From NCBI GenBank assembly GCA_902764045.1, contig CACWUI010000110.1, forward strand, positions 1 to 7,014: a stretch of DNA of 7,014 nt, in the 5' to 3' direction. Each line of letters opens with the position of its first letter. Position 1 is the stretch's first letter. Shown piece after piece: positions 1 to 5,891 of the stretch. This stretch comes from an uncultured Lachnospiraceae bacterium (GTDB lineage: Bacteria; Bacillota; Clostridia; Lachnospirales; Lachnospiraceae). A program made the position numbers and the translations under genes. Under the pieces are notes generated by a model that did not search any database, was not told where the DNA came from, and saw only the letters and a list, made by a program, of their open reading frames with translations.

Positions 1-268
1 GGATGAGGCGACGTCAGCACTGGACTCGATCTCCGAGCATGCCATCCAGGAGGCGTTGGAAAGACTTATGGTGGGGCGCACAAGCATAGTTATCGCCCAC
101 AGGCTTTCCACGATCCTTAAGGCGGATAAGATCCTTGTGGTATCGGACGGGATAATAAAAGAGCAGGGAACCCACAGGGAACTGCTTTCCCTTGACGGGG
201 TATACAAGACCCTTTACGAGACCCAGTTTAAACATGCCATAGAACATGTGAGAAACGGTGGGGTTTAA
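1..268 (+). CDS. ABC exporter ATP-binding/permease protein, C-terminal fragment
   Basis: This is the last 88 residues of an ABC transporter whose start lies outside the window; it is read in frame 2 from base 2. The fragment opens on DEATSALD, the end of Walker B with its catalytic Glu plus the D-loop. The H-loop motif IAHRLST follows about 33 residues later, and then the usual exporter tail with EQGTHRELL. This order is typical of the nucleotide-binding domain of type I (ABCB/MsbA-like) exporters, in which the ATPase is fused behind a six-helix membrane domain; the fusion itself cannot be seen here. The domain hydrolyses ATP on the cytoplasmic face to power export. The substrate cannot be told. 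The gene ends at TAA 266-268, 11 bases before a strong hairpin, so it is the last gene of its transcript. The family call is certain; half- versus full-length transporter and the partner are unknown. Confidence 0.93.
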   Translation, partial: DEATSALDSISEHAIQEALERLMVGRTSIVIAHRLSTILKADKILVVSDGIIKEQGTHRELLSLDGVYKTLYETQFKHAIEHVRNGGV

Positions 269-272
269 AATG

Positions 273-316
273 AAAAAACACCGTATGGGATAATTTTGGC
301 CCATACGGTATTTTAT
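273..316. terminator. Bidirectional intrinsic terminator between the ABC gene and the XRE gene
   Basis: A perfect 10-bp stem ACCGTATGGG (280-289) pairs with CCCATACGGT (300-309) around a 10-base loop. On the plus strand the 3' side continues ATTTTATT. On the minus strand it continues into a run of six T (complement of A273-A278), which is a better terminator tail. It can therefore end both the ABC transcript and the oppositely oriented XRE transcript, whose stop codon lies 28 bases away. Confidence 0.8.
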
Positions 317-323
317 TATAAAA
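276..323 (+). repeat. 48-base hairpin element, left copy
   Basis: Aligned without gaps to 4951-4998 this element matches at 43 of 48 positions (counted by eye). The match includes the hairpin stem, the loop start ATAATTT and the tail TTTATTATAAAA. Both copies have the same orientation and bracket the XRE, GIY-YIG and surface-protein genes. The conserved loop and tail suggest a shared origin rather than two unrelated terminators. Confidence 0.75.
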
Positions 324-337
324 AATGAGAAGCCGTT

Positions 338-562
338 TTAATATTCATCCGTCAACCCGCAAATAAAATCCATACTCACATTATAATGCTTTGCCAGAAT
401 AATCAGTGAATCCACAGGGATACGGGTGATACCAAGTTCATAGTCACTGTATGTTTTCTGTCCCACATGCAGCAAATTCGCCACATCCGTCTGAGTCAGA
501 TCGTGATCCTCTCGTAATGCCCTGATACGGTCTCTGTAATTCAAAACGGCATCTCCAATCAT
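338..562 (-). CDS. XRE/Cro-C1 family helix-turn-helix transcriptional regulator
   Basis: A 74-residue, single-domain DNA-binding protein. Residues 11-70 form a typical five-helix XRE fold: RIRALRED, then LTQTDVANLLHVGQKTYSDYE as helix-turn-helix with the recognition helix around VGQKTYSDYE, then the closing PVDSLIILAKHYNVSMDFICGL. No second sensor, peptidase or toxin domain is present. The ATG at 562 has no convincing ribosome binding site. An in-frame TTG at 544-542 has GGAG (556-553) eight bases upstream and would give a protein starting just before NYRDRIRALRED, which is where many relatives start; the true start may be 544. It is transcribed away from the GIY-YIG gene, and the intergenic region holds a palindrome inside the opposing promoter, so it is probably a local repressor. 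Its own promoter could not be assigned with confidence. A host-wide regulatory role cannot be excluded. Confidence 0.88.
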   Translation of the reverse strand: MIGDAVLNYRDRIRALREDHDLTQTDVANLLHVGQKTYSDYELGITRIPVDSLIILAKHYNVSMDFICGLTDEY

Positions 563-608
563 AGGTAAAATAATCTGCTTCTCATGATGTCATAAAATCC
601 CAAAAAAC

Positions 609-637
609 TTGATATATAGAGTCATAAACTCTATAAT
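609..637 (+). promoter_or_regulatory. Sigma-A type promoter for the GIY-YIG/surface-protein unit
   Basis: TTGATA (609-614) and a consensus TATAAT (632-637) are separated by exactly 17 bases, ahead of a leader of about 75 bases that ends in AAAGGAGG before the ATG at 718. This is the best promoter match in the window. The region between the two boxes is mostly taken up by a palindrome. Confidence 0.8.
615..635. promoter_or_regulatory. Operator-like palindrome, probable XRE binding site
   Basis: TATAGAGT (615-622) and ACTCTATA (628-635) form a perfect 8-bp inverted repeat with a 5-base spacer. It lies between the -35 and -10 boxes and overlaps the -10, so a bound dimer would block RNA polymerase. 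The size and symmetry fit XRE dimers, and an XRE gene is divergently encoded next door. Binding is inferred, not shown. Confidence 0.65.
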
Positions 638-681
638 GTTAGTGTGACAGATTATTAATAACAATATTTCTGCATTCAACA

Positions 682-701
682 ATAGAGTTATAGACGCTAC
701 A
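682..701. promoter_or_regulatory. Second, degenerate operator copy upstream of the GIY-YIG start
   Basis: ATAGAGTTATAGACGCTACA matches the plus-strand sequence of the first palindrome (616-635) at 16 of 20 positions. The left half-site ATAGAGT is intact and the right half is decayed. It lies 66 bases from the first copy, roughly six helical turns, and touches the AAAGGAGG ribosome binding site at 702-709. Cooperative binding or looping by the XRE protein is possible, but this copy could also be chance similarity. Confidence 0.4.
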
Positions 702-717
702 AAAGGAGGATGTTTTT

Positions 718-1485
718 ATGGAAGAAAAGAAGGAACGATTTTCAGATAAAGTAATAGAACAGATCGGTTGTTATGTTTACCGGCTGATCGATCCACGAGA
801 CGGTCAAACCTTTTATGTGGGGCGGGGGCAGGGAAACCGTGTATATGACCATGTAAAAGGCGCTTTGAAGTACTCTAAAGAAACATTTCAGGATGATGTG
901 GAAAATGGTGCAAAAGATTTTGCAGATGAAGTGTCCGATAAACTCGCACAGATAAAGGAGATCATTGCCTCGGGTTTGGAGGTCATACATATTATCCAGC
1001 GTTATGGTCTTACTGAAGAAGAGGCAAAAGAAGTTGAAGCAGCACTTATTGATTGTTTTCCCGGACTTACAAATGTTCAAAGTGGGTACGCCGCAGAACG
1101 AGGTGTGTGTAATGCAAAGACGCTACAAGAAAATTTGTCCGCAGAATCATTTGATGATGACAATGATATAGATTACTGCATAATAAAAATTCGTCAGGAA
1201 ACCATAGATACATACGGAAGCGTATATGAATCTGTAAGAAAAAGCTGGAAGGTTAATAAGAAAAAAATTGAAAAAATTCCTTATGTACTGGCTGTATGCA
1301 ATGGAATAGTTAAAGATGTTTTTGCTGTAGATAAGTGGTACCAGGATAACGATAACCCCAAAAGATATATGTTTGATAAAAAGGATAAGGTGCCTGAAGA
1401 AATTATGAATTTGTTTAAAGGAAAGATGATACCTGAAAAATACAGAGAAAAGGGCGCTGCTAATCCTGTGCGGTATAAAATGTAA
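718..1485 (+). CDS. GIY-YIG nuclease-like protein (LEM-3-like/COG3680 type) with uncharacterised C-terminal domain
   Basis: A 255-residue cytoplasmic protein with no signal peptide. The N-terminal half (about 16-125) carries a GIY-YIG fold: CYVYRL (18-23) stands for GIY and YVG (33-35) for YIG. GRGQGNRVYDH follows, with likely catalytic Arg41 and His45, and EVEAALID (105-112) supplies the metal-binding Glu, probably Glu107. All key positions appear intact, so it may cut DNA. This subtype, with GxGxRxxxH after YVG, resembles LEM-3-like domains found as stand-alone bacterial proteins of unknown role. Residues about 151-255 form a second domain with ALAVCNGIV-like strands and a closing KYREKGAANPVRY; I do not know its function. 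The start is fixed by AAAGGAGG at 702-709. The surface-protein gene starts 18 bases after its stop with no terminator between, so the two are probably co-transcribed under the XRE-linked promoter. Roles in phage defence, DNA repair or mobile DNA are all possible; none is shown. Confidence 0.82.
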   Translation: MEEKKERFSDKVIEQIGCYVYRLIDPRDGQTFYVGRGQGNRVYDHVKGALKYSKETFQDDVENGAKDFADEVSDKLAQIKEIIASGLEVIHIIQRYGLTEEEAKEVEAALIDCFPGLTNVQSGYAAERGVCNAKTLQENLSAESFDDDNDIDYCIIKIRQETIDTYGSVYESVRKSWKVNKKKIEKIPYVLAVCNGIVKDVFAVDKWYQDNDNPKRYMFDKKDKVPEEIMNLFKGKMIPEKYREKGAANPVRYKM

Positions 1486-1503
1486 GAATAGGAGTTGATT
1501 GAA

Positions 1504-4500
1504 ATGAAGATAAAAATTAAAAAACTTATCCCCATGATACTGATTGGAATTATAAGCATTTCAGTTTTTGTTTTAAGTAATACTTCCGTGCTTGCTTCAG
1601 TCTATCCTGAAATTACAAATAATTCCGAGTATCAAGCTGCATTAGCTGAAGAAAAATATTTAAGAAATCAGGCTACTTATGATAATGGACAAATGGAAAA
1701 AGGTTCTGAATATTTTAATTCTTTAGTGGCAGCTATAAGAAAATATGAAAAAGAACTGGAAAATCAAAAGATTAATAAATATTATACAGTGACTTTTACT
1801 GATGGAATGGGAAGGATACTTAAAACTGAAGAAGTTAGACACGGAGCTTCTGCAACAGCACCTTCAGTACCATCTAAAGCAGGATATACTTTCGTTGGGT
1901 GGGACAATAATGCAGCGGTTGTTCAAGGAGATATGACAGTTAACGCGCAGTGGAAAAAAGACAAGGACAATACTGGAGGTGATGCTGGTAATAATAGTAG
2001 TAGTGTCAGTAAAGGAACAAAACCTAGTCAAACAATATTTTTTAAAGCGCCTGTAAAAGTTGACATAGTATTTCATTATAAAAATTTAGTGGAATATGTT
2101 GAAGGTGAAATGAATCAAAGTGGAGAAGCAACAACCAATTTTGTTTCTGTCGGCGGAGTTAGCAATAAAGCTGCAACTAGACTGAATTATGCTTATAAGG
2201 GTGACACATATGTTGAACCACCAGAAAATGCAAATAATATTAATTGGAAATTTAAAAACGGAAAGACCGTTTTCAAAGAAAACAATATTGTGAAAATTTC
2301 TTATGATGAATTTGATGAAAATGGATATTTAGAAAGAAGTTTATACAATAATGGTGTCCATGGTGGCAAAATAGATTTATATGCTGAAAACATGTATGTA
2401 GAAATAAAATCCATAGATAAATATACACCTGAAGGTGAAAGGATTTTGAGTTGCAGACTGGGAGTATGGGATTCATTAACGCTTAATGCCGTTTTTTATC
2501 CGACAGAAAATAAAGATAAAAAGGTTAAATTTTGGAGAAGTTCTAATGAAAATGTAGCTACGGTGAGTAGTAAAGGTATTAGCTCTGGTACGGCGATTAT
2601 TTATGCTACAACCAATACCGGAAATACAGTTGAAACTACTATAGTCGTTGCAGACCAATATAATAACTATTGTTATTATTATGTTGCTCTTGATAAGGGA
2701 GCAATCTCTGTTCAAGAGGGTGAAAAAAAACAATTAGATATAAGTCCATTTGTTACAGACAATGGCATAACATTTACCAGTAGTAACACTGAAGTTGTAA
2801 CGGTTGATGTTAATGGTACAATAAAAGCTATAAAACCTGGTTATGCAGATATTACTGTAAAGAGTAATGATGGACGCAATAAGTACGCAATATGTGAGGT
2901 TACGGTCAAATCAAAGACTATAGCATTAAAAGGTGTGTCTTTAAATAAAAAAAAGGCAGAGATTACAGAGGGGAATTTCGTAAAACTCACAGCAACATTA
3001 AGTCCGGCTAATGTAACCAACAAAGGTGTTACCTGGAGTAGCAGTAATACTGGTGTGGCGACAGTTGACGCAAAGGGCAATGTAAAAGGAATAAAGCCCG
3101 GAACTGCGACTATAACTGTAAAGACAAAAGACAGTGCCAAAACCGCCACATGTAAGGTCACAGTCAAGGCAAAGACAGTAGCAGTAACAGGCGTTAAATT
3201 AAACAAAACAACAGCGACTGTAACAGCAGGAAGTACATTGAAACTTACATCAACAGTAAGTCCTGCTAATGCCACCAATAAGGCAGTAACTTGGAGTAGC
3301 AATAATACAAAAGTTGCGACCGTAGATTCTAATGGTAATGTAAAAGGAATAAAGCCCGGAACCGCAACAATAACAGTAAAAACCAAAGACGGTGGCAAGA
3401 CTGCCACATGTAAGGTCACGGTCAAGGCAAAAACAGTAGCAGTGACAGGTGTTAAGCTAAATAAAACCACAGCAACTGTAACAGCAGGAAGCACATTAAA
3501 ACTCACATCAACAGTAAGTCCGGCGAACGCCACCAACAAAACAGTAACCTGGAGCAGTAGTAACACAGGTGTAGCAAAGGTAGATGCAAACGGTAATGTA
3601 AAAGCAGTAAAACCCGGAACTGCGACTATAACTGTTAAGACAAAAGACGGTGCCAAAACCGCCACATGTAAGGTCACAGTCAAGGCAAAGAATGTTCCCG
3701 TAACCGGGATCAAGTTAAATAGTACAAACGAAACATTAACTAAAAACAGTACATTAAAACTTACGCCAACTGTTTCGCCTTCAAACGCCACCGATAAAGG
3801 TGTAACCCTTACCAGCAGTAACACGAGTGTCGCAACGGTTGACGGAAACGGTAACGTAAAAGCAGTAAATCCCGGAACAGCCACCATAACCGTAAAGACA
3901 AAAGACGGAGGTAAGACAGCAAACTGCAAGATCACTGTCGATGAGATCTGGAAGCGTCTCTGGGGTCAGGGATGTTATGATACTATGAAAGCGATCATAG
4001 ACGAGGGCTTCACAAAGACGGGTGGAACTGTCGTTGTTGCAACAGGCACAAACTTTCAGGACGCCCTTGCGGCATCAGGGCTTGCGGGGTTAGAAAATGC
4101 CCCTGTCGTGCTTACGGACGGAAAGACGCTTTCAACACAGGCTAAAGATGTTTTAAAAAGGCTTAAAACTAAAAAGATATATGTAGCCGGTGGTCCTTAC
4201 GCCGTTTCTGAAAAGGTGGTGTCTTCGATCAAGTCTGCAACAGGAACCGCACCCAAAAGGTTATACGGACAAGACAGTGCGGATACAAGTGCTAAGCTTG
4301 CATTGGCAGGTAAAGGGAGATGGAAAGACGGTACGGCGATCATAGCAACAAACAGATCGTTTTATGATGCCATGTCCATAGCGCCCATTGCTTATGCAAA
4401 AAACTATCCGGGCCTTCTTGCAAGCAACGGCACATCTCTTAATAAATCCGTTACAGATGCCATGAAAAAACTGGGAATTAAGAATGTGATCATCGTAGGC

Positions 4501-4866
4501 GGTAAAGCTGCGGTAACGGATAATGTTGAGAAGCAGCTGAAATCTGCCGGCATGAAGATAAAGACAAGACTCTGGGGGAATAATGCGGTAGAGACCAGCA
4601 AGAAGATAGCAGAATGGGGAATTAAAAACGGACTGAACGCAAACAAAATGGGAGTTGCAACAAGCCAGAATTTCCCTGATGCTCTTGCAGGCGCTGCACT
4701 TTGCGGGAAAAACAGATCGGTATTGGTCCTCGCAGATGATCAGGCAAACTTAAACGCAACCTTCCCGAAAGCTTATAAGAAGACGATAAGCAGGGGATAT
4801 GTATTTGGAGGAAAGTATGCTGTAGGAGAAAAAACATTGAATACGCTGGAGAATAGTGTGAAGTAA
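1504..4866 (+). CDS. Secreted cell-wall protein: InlB-type repeat, Big_2 Ig-like repeats, three CWB2 repeats
   Basis: A 1120-residue exported surface protein. I chose ATG 1504 because AGGAG at 1490-1494 is nine bases upstream; the TTG at 1495 would abut that site. Residues 1-31 are a signal peptide (Lys-rich start, hydrophobic core, cut after SVLA). Residues 32-90 are charged and helical. Residues 93-150 are an InlB B-repeat (Flg_new type, ending TVNAQW), then a Gly/Ser/Asn linker. Residues 179-320 are unassigned. Two degenerate Big_2-like domains (about 324-385 and 396-470) precede four Big_2 units of exactly 86 residues (471-814), each with WSSSNTxVATVD-like and KPGTATITVKTKD motifs; the fourth reads LTSSN in place of WSSSN. 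Residues 818-1120 are three CWB2 repeats beginning RLWGQG, RLYGQD and RLWGNN. In Clostridioides difficile Cwp proteins a CWB2 trio anchors the protein noncovalently to wall polysaccharide, so the same attachment is likely here. No enzyme domain is recognised; an adhesin or structural role is the simplest guess. Confidence 0.93.
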   Translation: MKIKIKKLIPMILIGIISISVFVLSNTSVLASVYPEITNNSEYQAALAEEKYLRNQATYDNGQMEKGSEYFNSLVAAIRKYEKELENQKINKYYTVTFTDGMGRILKTEEVRHGASATAPSVPSKAGYTFVGWDNNAAVVQGDMTVNAQWKKDKDNTGGDAGNNSSSVSKGTKPSQTIFFKAPVKVDIVFHYKNLVEYVEGEMNQSGEATTNFVSVGGVSNKAATRLNYAYKGDTYVEPPENANNINWKFKNGKTVFKENNIVKISYDEFDENGYLERSLYNNGVHGGKIDLYAENMYVEIKSIDKYTPEGERILSCRLGVWDSLTLNAVFYPTENKDKKVKFWRSSNENVATVSSKGISSGTAIIYATTNTGNTVETTIVVADQYNNYCYYYVALDKGAISVQEGEKKQLDISPFVTDNGITFTSSNTEVVTVDVNGTIKAIKPGYADITVKSNDGRNKYAICEVTVKSKTIALKGVSLNKKKAEITEGNFVKLTATLSPANVTNKGVTWSSSNTGVATVDAKGNVKGIKPGTATITVKTKDSAKTATCKVTVKAKTVAVTGVKLNKTTATVTAGSTLKLTSTVSPANATNKAVTWSSNNTKVATVDSNGNVKGIKPGTATITVKTKDGGKTATCKVTVKAKTVAVTGVKLNKTTATVTAGSTLKLTSTVSPANATNKTVTWSSSNTGVAKVDANGNVKAVKPGTATITVKTKDGAKTATCKVTVKAKNVPVTGIKLNSTNETLTKNSTLKLTPTVSPSNATDKGVTLTSSNTSVATVDGNGNVKAVNPGTATITVKTKDGGKTANCKITVDEIWKRLWGQGCYDTMKAIIDEGFTKTGGTVVVATGTNFQDALAASGLAGLENAPVVLTDGKTLSTQAKDVLKRLKTKKIYVAGGPYAVSEKVVSSIKSATGTAPKRLYGQDSADTSAKLALAGKGRWKDGTAIIATNRSFYDAMSIAPIAYAKNYPGLLASNGTSLNKSVTDAMKKLGIKNVIIVGGKAAVTDNVEKQLKSAGMKIKTRLWGNNAVETSKKIAEWGIKNGLNANKMGVATSQNFPDALAGAALCGKNRSVLVLADDQANLNATFPKAYKKTISRGYVFGGKYAVGEKTLNTLENSVK
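2914..3945 (+). repeat. Four tandem 258-bp repeats encoding Big_2 domains
   Basis: Units start at 2914, 3172, 3430 and 3688 and end at 3945. Each is exactly 258 bp (86 codons), beginning at the Lys before TIALKG, TVAVTG, TVAVTG and NVPVTG. The inner two are nearly identical in their N-terminal halves at protein level. The tails of units 1 and 3 (3097-3175 and 3613-3691) differ at only two of 79 bases, while unit 2 uses many different synonymous codons there. This mosaic suggests recombination between units. Confidence 0.9.
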
Positions 4867-4878
4867 AAACATAGTCAT

Positions 4879-4907
4879 GGAGACAGCTTTTGCGTCCCCC
4901 TGTCTCC
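4879..4907 (+). terminator. Possible hairpin after the surface-protein gene
   Basis: GGAGACAG (4879-4886) pairs perfectly with CTGTCTCC (4900-4907) around a 13-base loop, 12 bases past the stop codon. No T-run follows (TGTTAATG), so it may be an RNA-stabilising stem rather than a true terminator. The element at 4951-4998 is the better candidate for ending transcription. Confidence 0.4.
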
Positions 4908-4950
4908 TGTTAATGATCAGGGGCTTGTATCAAAAAGTCTTTATAATGGA

Positions 4951-4998
4951 AAACACCGTTTGGGATAATTTCGTCCCATACGGTGATTTATTATAAAA
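4951..4998 (+). repeat. 48-base hairpin element, right copy (probable terminator)
   Basis: ACCGTTTGGGA (4955-4965) pairs with TCCCATACGGT (4974-4984) with a single T-T mismatch at the position that is A in the left copy, followed by GATTTATTATAAAA. It matches the element at 276-323 at 43 of 48 positions in the same orientation. It lies 84 bases past the surface-protein stop and can act as its terminator, as the left copy does for the ABC gene. Confidence 0.7.
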
Positions 4999-5006
4999 GA
5001 AGAAGT

Positions 5007-5033
5007 ATCGATATTCCAATCTGGAATATCGAT
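5007..5033 (-). terminator. Terminator of the vapBC operon
   Basis: A perfect 12-bp stem, ATCGATATTCCA (5007-5018) with TGGAATATCGAT (5022-5033), has a 3-base loop. On the minus strand it is followed by the T-rich tail ACTTCTTCTTTTATAA. It lies 19 bases past the vapC stop. On the plus strand the following sequence has no T-run, so it acts for the minus strand only. Confidence 0.75.
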
Positions 5034-5052
5034 GCAAACAAACAGAATGAGT

Positions 5053-5451
5053 CTACACCCAATCTTCTAACATCAATCCTTCAACCCTTGAAAACTCTCT
5101 TGTGTTATTGGTAATAAGAGTGAGACTAAGTGATTTGGCATGGGCGGCTATGAGCATATCGTTTGCTCCGATCAGCTGCCCTTTTTTTTCGAGATTACTT
5201 CTGATCCTGCCGTATTCCGCGGCAGCCTTGCATTCAAAAGGCATTACTTCAATATTCGACAAAAAGACCATGAGTGCCAGTCTGTTCTGCGTGGGCTTGG
5301 AACTTTTTTCCACACCATACTCAAGCTCGGCCAGGGTGATGGAAGAAATACACATGTCATGCGGCGAATATCTTTTGAAACGTTTAAGAACCTCCTCGGA
5401 ACTTTTGGATTTTGCGTAAATAATTATATTGGTATCCAACATATATTTCAT
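5053..5451 (-). CDS. vapC: VapC-family PIN-domain ribonuclease toxin
   Basis: A 132-residue PIN domain protein, the toxin of a type II toxin-antitoxin pair. It starts with MLDTNIIIYA and carries the acidic metal-binding set Asp6, Glu42 (in SSITLAELEYG) and Asp98 (in GANDMLIAAHA). The family tail LITNNTREFSRVEGLMLEDW follows. All active-site positions expected of a functional enzyme are present, and the length is normal. VapC toxins cut RNA, often initiator tRNA; the target here is unknown. The start codon overlaps the vapB stop as ATGA (5451-5448) and has no ribosome binding site of its own, so translation is probably coupled to vapB. A second in-frame ATG lies three codons in. VapB should bind and block the active site. 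Confidence 0.93.
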   Translation of the reverse strand: MKYMLDTNIIIYAKSKSSEEVLKRFKRYSPHDMCISSITLAELEYGVEKSSKPTQNRLALMVFLSNIEVMPFECKAAAEYGRIRSNLEKKGQLIGANDMLIAAHAKSLSLTLITNNTREFSRVEGLMLEDWV

Positions 5452-5678
5452 TTTTTTTCAATTTCCCGGACAGGTAAATCATCGATCCCATCCTGTAAAA
5501 AATCCTCCGTAAACATATTTAAACCCATGATAAAAGAACCCCATGGGTCGCTCTTGGGAACCAGCATAACAACATTTCCGATATGGTTAATATAAACTTC
5601 GTTATCATCAAAGCGGCAGTCTTTTGGCAGTCTCACAGCCTGAGAACCACCGTTTGTAAATATCTTGGCAGTATCCAT
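5448..5678 (-). CDS. vapB: VapB-family antitoxin (AbrB/SpoVT-like DNA-binding domain)
   Basis: A 76-residue antitoxin. The first 45 or so residues form a swapped-hairpin AbrB-type DNA-binding domain with the family signature AKIFTNGGSQAVRLPKDCRF followed by VYINHIGNVVMLVP. The C-terminal 30 residues (WGSFIMGLNMFTEDFLQDG and on) are the expected toxin-binding tail. The start has an almost ideal ribosome binding site, AGGAGGTGAT on the minus strand (5693-5684), consistent with making more antitoxin than toxin. It is the first gene of a two-gene operon with vapC, overlapping by four bases. A promoter and palindrome lie directly upstream, and the VapB-VapC complex probably represses there. The last codons contain a run of eight A next to the vapC start. 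Confidence 0.93.
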   Translation of the reverse strand: MDTAKIFTNGGSQAVRLPKDCRFDDNEVYINHIGNVVMLVPKSDPWGSFIMGLNMFTEDFLQDGIDDLPVREIEKK

Positions 5679-5700
5679 AAGATTATCACCTCCTGATAAA

Positions 5701-5730
5701 AGTATATACTGATATATATATATAGGTCAA
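5701..5730 (-). promoter_or_regulatory. vapBC promoter with operator-like palindrome
   Basis: On the minus strand TTGACC (5730-5725) and TATACT (5706-5701) are 18 bases apart, just upstream of the vapB ribosome binding site. AGTATATACT (5701-5710) is a perfect 10-bp palindrome covering the -10 box, and an alternating TA tract (5712-5723) fills the rest of the spacer. AbrB-type antitoxins commonly bind such sites at their own promoter, so this is a likely autoregulatory operator. Confidence 0.65.
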
Positions 5731-5777
5731 TCACGTAATTACATAATTATCTTAAAATGCTTATACATTAGGAGATT

Positions 5778-5870
5778 ATGGTGAATACCATAGATAGATA
5801 CAGCGAATGCCGTGATGTCAGTATAACACACAGAGATAACGGCATTTATAAAAATATTATTAAACAATAA
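5778..5870 (+). CDS. Possible 30-residue small protein or gene remnant
   Basis: An open frame MVNTIDRYSECRDVSI... of 30 codons ends in TAA at 5868-5870. AGGAG (5770-5774) precedes it, three bases from the ATG and six from the overlapping in-frame GTG at 5781, which may be the real start. I do not recognise the protein; it has no membrane segment. A second ribosome binding site and start follow at once, so the two frames look like a small operon or its debris. An 8-bp inverted repeat (5806-5813 with 5839-5846) lies inside the frame and could be an RNA hairpin. It could equally be a chance frame. Confidence 0.3.
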   Translation: MVNTIDRYSECRDVSITHRDNGIYKNIIKQ

Positions 5871-5891
5871 GTTTAGGAGGGAGGGTTTACC

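Noticed and set aside
14..304. Minus-strand frame of 96 codons opposite the ABC gene
   Set aside because: It is antisense to an unmistakable ABC ATPase and covers the terminator hairpin.
1495..1503. TTG at 1495 as start of the surface protein
   Set aside because: It directly abuts AGGAG (1490-1494), leaving no spacing; ATG 1504 has a nine-base spacing and begins a proper signal peptide.
2841..3935. A 364-codon open frame on the minus strand
   Set aside because: It lies wholly within the Big_2 repeat region of the surface-protein gene, its sequence is a repetitive hydrophobic shadow of the repeats, and it has no supported start.
2914..3945. CRISPR-like or non-coding tandem repeat
   Set aside because: The units are 258 bp, in frame and encode Ig-like domains; there are no short repeats with unique spacers.
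4925..4947. TTGTAT and TATAAT as a promoter after the surface-protein gene
   Set aside because: The spacing is only 11 bases and no plus-strand gene follows; the hairpin element comes directly after.
276..4998. Insertion sequence or transposon bounded by the hairpin elements
   Set aside because: No transposase, integrase or recombinase frame is present in the block, and the flanking elements are direct, not inverted, repeats, so a named mobile element is not supported.
5102..5595. Two plus-strand frames over vapC and vapB
   Set aside because: They are shadows of the vapBC genes, which have intact PIN and AbrB motifs.
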